DNA of 64,000 nt from Torreya grandis (lineage: Eukaryota > Streptophyta > Pinopsida > Cupressales > Taxaceae): assembly GCA_037957365.1 (NCBI GenBank), contig JARHVA010002683.1, forward strand, positions 1,971,001 to 2,035,000. Reading direction: 5' to 3'. Both the position numbers and the translations under genes were made by a program. Positions 21,048 to 33,516 of this stretch are shown piece after piece (positions within the stretch are counted from its first letter, which is position 1; every line of letters starts with the position of its first letter). The notes under the pieces are model-generated. The model was not told where the DNA came from, did not search any database, and saw nothing but the letters and a program-made list of their open reading frames with translations.

Positions 21048-24000
21048 CTAACCATGATTAGCAAGGGCATCGACAACCCCATTACCTTCTATGAAAATAT
21101 AGGATATAGTCACCATAGGGAGACCACATATAATGGTTTTGATATCCATAATAATATCTGTTAGCCTCCAACCACTTACAAATACTTTATTCACTACAAC
21201 AATAATTAACTTAGAGTCCCCCTCATATGTAACTTTTGTATACCCAGAATGACCGCCACCTTAACTCCCCATAAAATGGTAGAGGCCTCAACAAAATTAT
21301 TGGTTTGATAACCAAGACCCCTAGCATAGGCTACAAAAATCTCCCCTCTATCATTCCTGATGATTCCATCCCCACTAGCTTTACCATTGGATTTTAAGGC
21401 CCCATAAAAATTTAGTTTGAACCATTTTGGCTTTGCATAAGACCACCTAGTATTCAATCTCTTAAGTTTCTTGGAGTTATCATAAACAAATATTTGATTG
21501 AGAATACTCTAATTGGTGGTTGAGATAATTTCAAACTGGGTACATAGTTTGTCAGTAGTCTTAATTCTGGAATTAGCGACATTTTTAATCAAAAGTTTGG
21601 AGAAAGAATAATAGACTTGATTATGTTTCTTCGCAATATCCCTAAATATTATATTATTTCTTTTTTTCCAAATAATACATCCCATGAAAGGGAGAGTTTG
21701 ATTCCATATCTCCACTAACTAGGGTTGAGAAAAAGGATAATTTTAATTAATGATGACCTCTTTTACCTATTGATTGCACACCCATGGCATGTCAAAATTA
21801 AAAATAATTCTTCTCTAGATTTCTCTAGCAAGCTCACAATGAAGAATGAGGTGAGAGATAGTCTCTTCCTCCTTAAGGCACATAACACACCTATTAACCA
21901 AATGAAAACACCTTTTTTTGAGATTATCCCGATTTAATATCTTAATATGAACCACAACCCACCAAAAGAAATTAACTTTTGGGAGATTTTTATGATTCCA
22001 AAATTTCTTCCAAAGGTCCTCTTTTTGACCTACATCGATCAACAAATGATCGATAGACTTAATTGAATAAATATATTATATTTTGAGCCTAAACTAAATT
22101 ATCAACTCTTAGAAAAAGAGGGATTCTAACTCTCCAGAGTAACTATTGTATAGCATTCATATGAGAGAGAAGATTCTAGTGATTATGATAGCATTCAAGC
22201 ATATTTTTCCATTGTCTAAAGCCATGTCTCTATTGAATATACTGGTTAATATTTGTGCCAAAAACTGCTTACCCAAAAAATCCACGTCCCCATTACCTTC
22301 TTGAGTACAATGCACATGATCAACCAACCAAGGGTCATCTTAAAATTTTATATTGGTCTCATCCCCAAGTTTCCACTTCATTCCTTTCCTTATTAAGCTC
22401 CTAGATTTGATCATCTTATTCCAAATAATAGAACCTTGAGCGAGGCTCTCTACAATGTTATGACCTTGTAAATATTTAGCTCTCATGATTTCCCCCAATA
22501 TTTGTTATTATTAAGAAAATTCCAATTTATCTTAGATAATATAAATTTATTCATTTTTTTAATGGTTCTGATGTTAAGGCCACCATGAGTTTTAGGGAGA
22601 AAAACCTTCTCCCATTTAAAAAGAGATATTCTCCTTCTTTCCTCCAAACCTATCCATATAAAATATCTTTGAATCTATTCATGTTTATCTGCTAGATAAA
22701 TAGGCATTTTGAAAAGAGAAAGGAAATAGGTAGGGATACCTTGCAAAGAAGCTTGTGAAAGCTATAATTTTTTAGCACTACTCAACAGTTTTCCTTTCCA
22801 ACCAACCAATTTTTTTTAAGTTCTTTCAATAATATTATTGCAAAATCCAGGGTTAACCTCCTTAATAGTCAATGGGAGACTAATGTAGGTATAAGTTAAA
22901 ATTACATCAACACACCCTAGGATGTTAATGATTTTCCTTTGAATATTAGTAGGAGTATTGAAGAAAAATATATTGCTTTTTTGGAAGCTAATATATTGAC
23001 CTGAAGCCTTAGCATAATCATTAAGAATCTTTCTCCAATATAGGATTCCAAAACTGAGGAGATGCAAGATAATGGTATCATCCACAAACTACTAAATAAA
23101 TATAAGATGAAGAGTAGATGCCAACTTAATGCCAATAATTTCCTTAGAATTGATCATAGAGTGAACCAACCTCCCAAGGGATTTAGCCATAATAATGAAG
23201 AGATAAGGGGCTAAAGGATCCCCATATCTAATACCTCTAGAAGAAGAAAAGAAACATCTAAGGACTCCATTAACAAGGATAGATAATTTAGCAATGGTGA
23301 TAGCTTTCCAGATAAGGAGAGTCACTTTTTCTCTAAATCCAAATTTTTGAATGACTTGAAAAAGAAACTGCCAAGACACCTTTTCATAGGCTTTAGAAAT
23401 ATCAAGTTTGAAATCCATACCTACTACTCTACTTTTCTCCATTGAATGAATAGTTTCATGAGTGCCAATAACAACATCTAGAATCTATCTCCTAGGCATT
23501 AAACCTTTCTGAGAAGGAGAGATAATTTTATCCAAAAATGGTTGAAATTTAAAAACAAGGAGCTTGGTGCACATCTTATAGACCTTATTACATAAAATAA
23601 TAGGTATATATTCATCAAGAAATGTAGGGTTTGGTTTCTTCAAAACAAGATCAATAAAAGTGTTATTGAGTTGTTTAAAGAGCTTCCCTATTCTAAAATA
23701 ATCTCTGACAGTAGCAGTAACATCATACCCTACAATGTCCCAAAATTCTTGGAAAAATATGTGAAGAAAACCATCAGGGCCAAGGGTTTTGAATGGACCA
23801 ATAGAAAAAATAACCCTCCGACCTCCTCTTCAAAAATAGGTTTTAATATGTCAACATTGTCTTCCTTAGAAATCAAAGTAAGGATATTATTAAGGAGCTA
23901 CTCTCTAACCAACAAATTATCAACATCAACCACTTATTTAGATAGAAAATTCTAGAAAAAGTTTGTAACCTAAATACCAATTTCCTTATCTTTAGTGATC

Positions 24001-25163
24001 TCCTTACCATCCTCCAAAGTCAATCTAGAAATAGCATTAGATTTCTTATGTTTCATAGCCAAAAGGTGGAAAAAATAAGTATTACGATCTCCTTCATTGA
24101 GCCACTGCACTCTAGACTTTTATTTATAAAATAATTCCTCCCTAATCTTAAGGTTTTTCTAGTCCCTAATCAAGAAGCTTTTAGCTTGAGTAGTTTCTTC
24201 AGTAATATCTCCCTGGGCCATACTATTCTGGATATTAGCTAATTAAACACATATAGTTTTCTTCTGAGCAAAAAAACATTCCCAAAGCTATACTTATTCT
24301 AACCCCTCACCTCTATTTTGACATGAAGGAGATTTTGATTAAGTCTAAACATGAGGGTACCTTGGACCAGAAGCTACCACCATCTAGAAAGAAGATTTCT
24401 AAAATCTAGGTGTTTAATCCACATAGTGTCAAATCTAAAAGGAAAAGGTCCCCTTTTTCTCAATTCCACCTAATCTAGGAGAATAGGATTATGATCAGAA
24501 GTAGTTCTTGGGAGAGCTGCCAGCTTAAGAGTGATAGAATTAACCCAATTATTGGAAATGACAAATCTACCTAACTTATCCTAAATCAAATGATACCCCC
24601 TTCTCTTATTAGTCCAGGTAAAGTTTTGACTCATAAGATTTATATCTAAAAGCCCAAAAGTATCAATGAAGTTAGCAAGGTCAAGCATACTATCTGAATA
24701 ATAAGGGATGCCTCTAGACTTCTCAAAAGGGTATAAAAGGGTATTAAAATCCCCCACCAACATCCAACATGTGTCAAGATTAGAAAGAATATGATCAAAT
24801 AACTCTTCCCATAGAGACTTCCTCATCACCCTAGTGTTCGGGGAATATACATTGACCAAAGTCCAATTGAAAGAAGGTAGAGAAAAATTAATCACAAGAC
24901 AATGTTTATTTTAAATGGTAAGCATACCTCCAACTTTGGTAGCATTGCACATCATGACAATCCCACTAGAAGCATCAATATCACGGCTGATAAAATAGGC
25001 AAAATTAGGCCATATTTTTCTAGCAATCATTTTGAAATTTTCCTAACATTTTCACTTCTTGGAGTAATAAAATATAAACTCTCTAATCCAAACTACAAGT
25101 TTTGACTTCAAACTATTTTGAAGGGCTATCAAGACCCCTCATATTCCATGACATAATTTTCAT
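21048..25163 (-). pseudogene. LINE ORF2: endonuclease, reverse transcriptase, RNase H
   Basis: Starts at ATG 25163 with MKIMSWNMRGLDSPSK, the typical opening of plant LINE ORF2. The apurinic-type endonuclease shows WMLVGDFNTLLYP near 24760 and FTWTNKRRG near 24600. The reverse transcriptase shows GMDFKLDISKAYEKVSW near 23400, RGIRYGDPLAPYLF near 23220 and the catalytic FVDDTIIL near 23085. A zinc-binding C-terminal domain shows KVNFFWWVVVHIKILNRDNL and CVMCLKEEETISHLILHC near 21870. RNase H begins KPKWFKLNFYGALKSNGKASG near 21430 and ends ALANHG with a stop at 21048. Frameshifts and stops occur throughout, notably between 24500 and 23500. It would have provided target-primed reverse transcription. 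Confidence 0.88.
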
Positions 25164-25174
25164 TTAAATAATTT

Positions 25175-26553
25175 TTAAGACAAAATCTCTAGTGTCTTTT
25201 GTTTGCCACTAGCTATGTCACTTGCTACCTTTCTTTTCCATGTTTCCCTTAGAGAGTCTCTACCCAATTTTGGGTCTATGCCCACATCTACAAATTTCTT
25301 TAGTTTACAACATGTCTTCTTGGGGATAATCCAATCATCCTGATCACCATGTGTTTCACTAGGTCCCGCACTTGAGGGGAAGTGCGAGGAACTAGTATTC
25401 TGGTTAGGGGGTTATGAGAAAACATTTCCCCCATGGTGGGGGTTACATCATGAACTCCACTAACTTTCAAAGATGGCTAAGGTATTTCTTCTTAGGGGTA
25501 AATCCTTCATTTACTAGGTTAGTCTTATATCCTAGATATGGGGGGTGAAGCTCTTCACTATTTGTTTTTTGGACTTCATGATTAGCAGTTGAAGCATGCA
25601 TATTTCCTTTAAAGCTAATATCCTCAAAGTTAATATTAATCTCACCATCTTCCAGATTTGGTGAGATTATCTCATTTTAAATTTGTTGAGGGATTTCTTC
25701 AATGTTTTCAAGTTCATTAAGATCTCTAGGCAAATCCTCAAAATGAGATTTAGGTCATTAGATTTATCCTTAGATTCCTCAGCTTTCTTGAGCTTACAGT
25801 GTCAAATCAAATGACCCTTCTTTTTACAGAGTTGACAACAAGTGGTTGCATTCTCATATAAAATGGGTTGTGTCCAAACTCCATACTTAGAGTTCAAGTT
25901 TAAGGACAAGGGTAATATTTTATGAACTTCAACATTAACACAAAACCTAACATAAACAAGTCTAGATTTGACATGGGTAGTGTTATCCAGAGTAACAAAC
26001 TGGCCAAAAGTAGAAACTATTTAAATAAACACTAATTCATCCTAGTATTCCAAAGGAAAGCCCAAGAGTCTGACCTAAACTGGGAAGTTCTATTCAGATC
26101 AGTACTGGGATCTAGCCCAAGTCTCCAACTACATAATTAAATTGAATGTGCGCCATACAATGATGGCCCACCTGCTAAAATAGCCAGCATGTCTTCTTTG
26201 CTAGTAAAATGAAATAATAAAAGACCCTGTGCCATTGTGATGATAGTTACACGACCCTTGAGGCACCATCTATTAGATACCCACTTCTTAACCATTTAAA
26301 TGTTAGGGTGCAAAGAAAAAAACTTACCCACCAAAGTAAGATCCATGGAAGCAATAATTTTTTCCACTAGATCGTCAAGAACCACAAGCACTGAACCCTC
26401 TGAAGTCTCCATCTACAAAGGGACTGTAGTTTGAACCTTAGAGGTAAGTTTATCCTATCCTGTGAAGACATTTTTCCAAATATTAGGGTTTCTGACAACT
26501 AACACTGATAGGGGCCTAGGGGTATTACGCGAGGTAGTTCCCACCATACCCAT
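25175..26553 (-). pseudogene. LINE ORF1 (DUF4283 and CCHC knuckle)
   Basis: From ATG 26553 the frame opens MGMVGTTSRNTPRPLSVLVV, followed by NIWKNVFTG and a Val/Thr-rich linker. The DUF4283 part follows as VVLDDLVEKIIASMDLTLVG and TIITMAQGLLLFHFTSKED. A later stretch reads TTHVKSRLVYVRFCVNVEVH, and the CCHC knuckle CQLCKKKGHLI-HC lies at about 25790-25845 with all four ligands kept. Several stops are TAG at places where Gln or Trp would fit. The ORF ends only a short distance before the ORF2 start, as usual for plant L1. It is a different ORF1 lineage from the two ORF1-only copies at 2.8 and 9.9 kb. Confidence 0.8.
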
Positions 26554-26633
26554 GAGGTATAAAGATACGAAGTCAAATCAAACCCTAAAGAAAAAAGTAA
26601 ACATGTCGAGCCTTTCAGAATTATTCAAAATAT

Positions 26634-26645
26634 TGTTATGTTATT
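26634..26645. repeat. Candidate LINE target-site duplication, right
   Basis: TGTTATGTTATT; partner at 18992-19003. Confidence 0.55.
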
Positions 26646-27039
26646 AATGTTTCTAATCATCTTTTAAATAGATATATTTAAGATATTTTTAATAATTAAT
26701 AACTATAAAGTTCATATATTTCAAAATGCTTTCCTTCATTTCTTTTCACTCATTCGATTTACATGTATCTTTAACTTTTTTGAGAATAAATGCAATCCTA
26801 AATAATAAATTATATGGATGCAAAATAATTTAACGCTAATAAAAATATTGGTTATCCTATTATGATTCAATAAAAAATATTATTTTGAAGATCTATTTAT
26901 TTTGAATATATTCATAAATCCACTCAATTAATATTAAATTAAAACTTATATAAATGAAACTAAAATTAAATGAGTAGAATGGTAAAAATTATTTCCATCC
27001 TAACCTCATAAGATCATAGAATACACATAACTTAAAAAA
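26646..27039. other. AT-rich stretch without recognisable feature
   Basis: No frame, family match or structure was seen. Confidence 0.7.
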
Positions 27040-27620
27040 AAATGAAAAAAAAACAAAAGAAAAGTAAAGAGATCAATATAATCTTAAATAGAATACACAC
27101 ACTCACACTCACACACACAATAGAAAAATATTTATAAAAAAAATTGATTTAAAAAGAAAATAATTTTACAAAATATAATCCAAAACTTATCCATCATATA
27201 TTTTTATATAAGAATAAAATATAATAAATCATAAAATTATTAAATTTTATTCATATAAAAATATTCTTAAAAAAAATTAAATTACATGAACATCAAATGA
27301 AGGACCCAAGTGTTATAACAAAAGATTCCCAAAAAAAACTAGAAACATAATATAATTGTGTTGTCCTTTAAATTAGAATATATTCTTTTTATACATTTAA
27401 AGAAAGTGTACAAATTTGACAGACCACTTGTTTATATTATAGTTAAAATAAATTTACAAAATAGAAACAAATGTGATACGGAAGCCATATTCTCATTGAA
27501 CGAACACACACACACACACCATTCCCTAGAAAGTGATCCCCATTCATATTCATTTTACTGTGAAACGTAAAATTGTTGTTATGAGTTGAAGTCTTACTCT
27601 AGGATAGTAATTCCAAAGAG
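27040..27620. repeat. Dispersed repeat S, copy 2
   Basis: Partner of 8740-9360, including AAACATAATATAATTG, CCTTTAAATTAGAATATATTC and GAGTTGAAGTC. It contains short AC-rich runs at about 27096-27119 and 27506-27519. From 27620 to 28020 only AT-rich sequence with an (AT)n run is present. Confidence 0.45.
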
Positions 27621-27920
27621 TAAGTTTTTAAAACAAAAAAATATAAAGTTATTCATGTTATATTTTTCAATGTTTTTTTAAATCTATTATTATATATGAA
27701 AAGATGAAATAATTTTAAATAAAATATTTATTTTTAGTTATTTTATTATATAAAAATATTATAATAAAAATAAATATTATATATTAAAATATTATCAATT
27801 AAATTTATATTTATAAATAGTAAAAGTAAATAATATAAATTTTATTTGTTTAATTAAATATCGAGTTATAAATATTTTAATAATATTTTTTTATATTTTT
27901 AAGAATTTTTATTAATATAT

Positions 27921-27931
<11 letters not shown>

Positions 27932-27962
<31 letters not shown>
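27932..27962. repeat. (AT)n microsatellite
   Basis: A pure AT run of about 31 bases. Confidence 0.95.
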
Positions 27963-27970
<8 letters not shown>

Positions 27971-28301
27971 AAAATAATAATTGTAAATATATTTATTTTG
28001 AAATCGAGAATACTATCAAATTATGTTTACTTTTCAATTTATTTAAAAAGTTGATATTAAAAAAAATTCGATAAATAAAACTGTTGTAGGTATCAATACT
28101 TTTGCCAAGGCCAATACTAATGGATATAATTCTAAAAAGAAGATTTTCAATACCCACAGAAACAGTGGATGACTTAATATGTCTAATGTAAGTTTAAAGT
28201 AAAGTAAGGTTGGAGCATCTAAATAATTTAAATTGAAATGTTGTATGAGAGATGTTTTAAATTTATTTTTAGTGGTATTTAGGGTTAAAGTTTTTGCATT
28301 C

Positions 28302-28304
<3 letters not shown>

Positions 28305-28344
<40 letters not shown>
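28305..28344. repeat. (AT)n microsatellite
   Basis: A pure AT run of about 40 bases within repeat R copy D; copy B has ordinary sequence at this point. Confidence 0.95.
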
Positions 28345-28349
<5 letters not shown>

Positions 28350-28944
28350 ATGAATTATTTTTTTAATTATTTAATGATATAATGGTTAAAATAATATTAA
28401 TGTATAGGATATATTCGAGGGAGAAGTGTAGTTTTGGGAATGGATAATGATGAGGGAAATTAAGGACTACAATAAAACATGGAAATTTATATACATGTAT
28501 TTTTTCGTAACTACTAATTTGTTTGATATTTTATTCATTTAAATTAAGGTATTTATTTTATGGAATTACTTACAGGCCTATTAAACATAGAAACAAAGAT
28601 GATGAATACACACTTTATGATATGAGTAAGTACATATACTTTATTATTAAAATAGTTTGTTATCCATTGCCTTCTGACCTGTTATTTTTTCTACAAACAC
28701 TATTTTTTCTTCTATATTAATGGTCATGACGTAATAACTTGTAGGGAACTTTATGATGGAACACCATATTTTAATTGGAGATTCGATACAAATCATTCAT
28801 TTCCATGGTGAACAAGACAAGAACAAAAAATATGTAAGACTTTTAAGAAAACCAACATTTTATTTTCAAGATCTTTACATATTTACTTTCAAATTTATTT
28901 TCATTTAATTACATTTTTTCAAATTTAATAATTAATTAATTTAT

Positions 28945-29240
28945 TTTTTCATTCAGGGAATTGATTTTTGGAAAGAAACCAAATGCCTAAGAGAGGGTTC
29001 TGCTGAACCTCTTCGGCAAGGGGAAAGTTCTAATGTGGGAGAGTTTTATTAATTATACATAAAGAGTTAAATTAAACTTTTAAAATTATATATTTTTTCA
29101 ATCAGGAAATTGATTTTTGTTAAGCAACCAAATGCCTAGGAGAGGGTTCTGCTGAACCTTTGCAGCAAGAGGAAAGTTCTAATGTGGGAGAGTTTTATTA
29201 ATTACACATAAAAACATTTAAAACCATATATTTTTTTAAG
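28945..29240. repeat. 149-bp tandem duplication inside repeat R
   Basis: Two units: ACCAAATGCCTAAGAGAGGG at 28978 and ACCAAATGCCTAGGAGAGGG at 29127 give the period. Each unit also contains TTCTGCTGAACCT, GAGGAAAGTTCTAATGTGGG-like text and an ATTAATTAYACATAAA end. Copy B has one unit lacking the central ACCAAATGCC...GAAAG part of about 60 bases. Confidence 0.85.
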
Positions 29241-29640
29241 AATTAAATTAAACTTTTAAGTTTTTATTTTATTTTTTGAATTAAATTAAATAGTTTGTAT
29301 TAAACATTAAAAAAAGTTAAGTGATTTAAATCTTTTACTTTTATTTTTTGTGGTCGATCTTTTTAAAATTAAACATAAAAACTATTTTCAATTAACTCAC
29401 ATTTGTGATAATATTATATCTTATTTTTATAAATCTATTTTTTTAAATAAATTTAAATTTAAATATATTAGATCTTATTATAATATTTTACTACAATTTA
29501 ATTATTATTTATTAATTAAATATTATTATTTTTAATTCAAAATTAAATTTATAAATTTTATTGTTTTTATTATATCAAATTTTTAATATATAAATTTTAA
29601 AAATATACAAATGGTTTGTTTATATAATAACTTGTTCATG

Positions 29641-30984
29641 ATCATGTTTAATTATTAAAGTAAAATTATAAGCAAATTTTAAATAATTAAAGTTTTTCTT
29701 CATGATTGCTTTTAATTATTTAGATAGAATTGTAAATTAGATTGAACACATATATATGATAAATAATTTCAATCAATTTATTTATGATGAGGAGTCAGGA
29801 TTATTTTTTATTGTTTAATTATTAATTTATATATAAAATAATTAAATTGTAATGTTTAATATATATTTATTTCAGTAATAATTATTCACTATAATGATTG
29901 GATTTGGATATGATAAATATAATTTATTTAGAAAATAAAATTTAAATTGAAATGAGGGAATTGTGTCTTAAAATTCATTCATCTCAAAATAAAATTTAAT
30001 TGTATTGAGTAATCATTAAAATGTGAAATATGTGAAAAGTATGACAACATAATAATATTCATGCAAATTCTAATTATTTAGATTAAAACATGAGGCAAGG
30101 CTTATATAAATGTGTTGATAAAATTCATAATAATACAATGTAAAACTAGTACCATGTTTTAATTACTACATGATATGGATCATGGTTCTTATAAAACATA
30201 ATAACTTTAAAAAGTAAACAACAAAACAATCACAACGTAAAATAATAAGGTTAAAACTTTCATACAAGAGATATATTTAAATATTGCATAGGAAAATATT
30301 ATACATACAAGGTCAAGGGGTAATATAAAAGAATTTAATAATGTCAAAAATAAGTTATATGATCAAATGTCAGACACAACAAACGGCCAAAGAACATAAG
30401 TAATATACATGTTCAAATGTTTCACATACCAAACAATGATCTCATAGAGATGCTCAATAAATTGACACTTAAAATCCATGTCCCATACACAATATACCAA
30501 TAAGATCTATTCTAATATGTATAAGTCGTAATATTAATAGAACATAGAACTTGAAAATAGTGTTTACTATAGACATGTAACATGATCATATCCTCTAAAA
30601 TAGTATATCCATGTACACAATGAAGAATAAAGATATTAGGAAGACATTTTTAGTAAATATATATCTCATCAATATAGAGTCATAAAATGATAACTATTTT
30701 AACAAGGCTACTAGGTAGAAGTAAGTCAAACATATTAGTCCATATAAAAGTCTATATATCTTGCATAACATTTATGAATATTAATGAAATGCATGTGTGA
30801 AAGAAAAAGAGTACAATATATAATAATCATTAAATAAATAAAAAATGACAATGATGTAAATTAGATTTGTAAACATGTTTTGGTCATCATTTTAGATATT
30901 TAGAATATTTTATTTATTTTATTTATTTTTGTAATATTTGATTTTTATTTTTTTAATGTTTACATTTTGAATCTGAGTAAAAGA
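29641..30984. repeat. Chromovirus-associated non-coding repeat, copy 2
   Basis: Colinear with 2700-2790 joined to 4504-5819 and without the LINE, so it represents the empty target site. Landmarks are GATGAGGAGT near 29786, CTACATGATATGGAT near 30166, AAATCCATGTCCCATACACA near 30471 and TCTATATATCTTGCATAACA near 30750. Confidence 0.65.
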
Positions 30985-32200
30985 GAGTTGTATAGTGGTG
31001 GATTGGATGGACACTTTGGTAAGACAAAGATAATAACTTTGGTAGATGAGAAGTATTTTTTGTCAAAGATGAAGATAGGTGTGACAAGATATATTTCAAG
31101 GTGTAGGATATGTCAGGTAGCTAAATGATATGCACATAATATAGGGTTATACATGTCATTACCGATTACAAGAAGACCATAGAAAAATTTATATATGAAT
31201 TTTGTCTTAGGATTAACAAACACATAGAGAGATAATGATTGAACTTTTGTTGTTGTAGATATATTTTCTAAGATTGTTTATTTTATTGCATGGTATTCCA
31301 AAAATTATTACATTAGATAGAAAAATCAAAATTTTAATTCATTTTTGGAAGACTTTATGGAGAAATATGGGTACTAAGCTACAATTCAGTAGTGCATATC
31401 ACCCCCAAATAAATGGATAGACATAAGTTGTATATATGATCTTGAGAAATCTATTGAGATGCTTAGTGGGAAAGAACCCCAAGCAATGAAAGTTGACTTT
31501 AATAGAACTTAAGTCTGCATATAATCATGTAATGAATAGATTAATAGTTAAATCAACATTTTAGATTGTTTATGGTAGAAATCCTAAGTGTTATAAATTT
31601 GGTATAGTTACTAATTCTAGAACAAGTTAGTAATGATGGAAAAACATTTGCAGTATATACAACGCTTATAAGAAGAAGTAAGAAGAAAATTGTAGGAAAA
31701 TAATGATAAGTATAAAACAACATCAAATGTCAAAATAAGTTCACATATATTTGAATAATGAGATTTAGTAATGGTTTACTTGAGGAAAACGAGATTTCTA
31801 AAAGGCACATATAACAAGTTGAATTATAATAAATTGGACCATGAAGAATTGTGAAGAAAATCAATTACAATGCTGATGAGTTGAGTTTACCACATAATTT
31901 TGATCTCTCTCTAGCATTTAATGTTTCATATCTATATCATTTTCATTGGAAATATAGTGAGTATGAATAAGATGAAGAAGTAGATTGGAAGCAATAGGTA
32001 CCAAATAAGAAGAAAAAAATATAGTGCATGCTTTGGATAAGAAGACAATAAACAAAAGGCATGAATTTTATGACATGATTTAGTACATTTTGAAGTTTTA
32101 TAACACGAATAAAAAACTTGGATTACATAATGGGTGATGAAGAATATTGATAAGAACAAATTGCAGTAGTACAATCCGAGCAACTTGCGTGAGTTGAATT
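30985..32200 (+). pseudogene. Ty3/gypsy integrase with chromodomain-like end, copy 2
   Basis: Same order as 5820-7080: a zinc-binding part (VTRYISRCRICQVA near 31080, where the CX2C pair is still intact), the core VVVDIFSK near 31250, SSAYHPQING near 31390 and IVYGRNP near 31566, then a C-terminal LDKKTINKRHEFYD and KFYNTN segment near 32035-32110. Stops and frameshifts make it non-functional. A deletion after VVVDIFSK removes about 60 bases present in copy 1, including the lead-in to the second catalytic Asp. A polypurine-like AGAGGAGAA at 32211-32219 follows. Confidence 0.8.
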
Positions 32201-32219
32201 GTTTTCAACTAGAGGAGAA

Positions 32220-33516
32220 TGATGCAAGAAAAGAGGTTGAAATTTTAGAAACCATAGGTTTTAATCCATAGCTTTATTTTATCCCTTCATGCCAAAATCA
32301 CTAGCTTAAATTTTTTAATACTATCATAACCTGCCATTCTAGTTATATGATGTTTTCGATAGATTTAGGAGGCCAAACGTCACCATCTTAGGGTCTACGA
32401 TTGCATATTATAATTATTTTTGATTTTTTATTAAATTTAAAAATTATTTATTTTTGTAATTGTATTTGAACTTTAGTTTAAATTCATTTAATATATTAAT
32501 GTTATAGTTTACTTTATTTTTACATATTTTTATATTTAAGCATGCTTGCATACAAAACTTACTAAAAATAAAACCCTTTAAAAATAAGAAGTAAAATTTT
32601 ATTGATTTTTAAAGTTTCAAATTATATATATAAACTCTAATTCTAAATTAAATTAATTTGTATACAATTTTTAATTATTTAAATATTTTTAATAGAAATC
32701 AATATTAGTTATAATTTTAATCTATTCAATTTTTATTTGTTTTAATAATATTCTAATCCATTATAATAAAACATCATTATCATATACACAAACACATGTA
32801 AATATTTTTCCTTATAAATAAATTATACAAAAACTTTATAAAACATAACTGAACATGTTTAGATAAAACATAACTGAACATGTTTAGAGTTAAAATATGT
32901 ACAATTGATCAGATTTATAAATATTTTTGAATAATGTCTTAATTAGTTTAACTAATAAAAATACTGATTATTTATTAAAATAAATTATTATAAATAAGTT
33001 ATTTGATCATTAAAAATGTATTATAAATTTATTTTATTTGATATTGGAATATGTCATTTGTTCGTGATTTTTTTTAAAATAGATATGATAGGGTCTTTAC
33101 AATTTCTCTATCTTTATTAATATTAAGGATACTCAAGTCATTTATTTTGTAAATTAAATTGAAATTATAGTTTTAAATATTATATTTTGAATATCAAAAT
33201 ATATTTAGAAGTTAATATATTATAATAATATTTATTTAAGATTTTTTTTTAATGAATAAATTTTTAAATGATAGTTAAATAAATATCAAATTTAAAATTA
33301 AAAATAAAAATGAAAAACTCATTCTATTATAATTTAATATATTTTTTTAATTTATAAATTATTTATTTAATATTATTCAATTTTATATAAATATCAAAAA
33401 AATAAAATAATAATTATTTTTATGAAATTTATTGCCATGTATGGTTTTAGTCATCTCGCAAACAACTTCCATCAGTTAAAAAGAACACGAGAGGATACAA
33501 TATGATTGCATTACAG
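32220..33516 (+). repeat. Chromovirus 3' LTR, copy 2
   Basis: Begins TGATGCAAGAAAAGAGG after a purine tract. Colinear with 7134-8430 up to GAGGATACAATATGATTG near 33488. It contains a local direct repeat, AACATAACTGAACATGTTTAG, twice around 32842-32885 (quoted in part). The right end is approximate. Confidence 0.6.

Larger units (their letters stand above)
19003..26633 (-). mobile_element. L1-type LINE, near full length, with a third coding region
   Basis: On the minus strand the order is ORF1 (26553 down to about 25175), ORF2 with endonuclease, reverse transcriptase, Cys/His zinc-binding domain and RNase H (25163 down to 21048), then nearly 2 kb with further coding remnants, then a short 3' tail ending in TTTTATCAAAAA at about 19003. 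The tail has the same TTTTGTAAGGGTTCA...CCCTT form as the tails of the two ORF1-only LINEs. A 12-bp duplication with one mismatch brackets the whole. At 7.6 kb it is longer than the usual plant L1. All frames contain stops, so the copy is dead. The lower third could be a separate element; see ORF3. Confidence 0.75.
28020..29640. repeat. Dispersed repeat R, copy D
   Basis: The best match to copy B at 1510-2776, with the same continuation into chromovirus-associated sequence. Shared landmarks are CTAATGTAAGTTTAAAGTAAAG near 28182, TGTTGTATGAGAGATGTTTT near 28240, ACACCATATTTTAATTGGAG near 28760 and AAAACCAACATTTTATT near 28846. It carries a 149-bp tandem duplication at 28945-29240 and an (AT)n run at 28305-28344. 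Confidence 0.7.
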
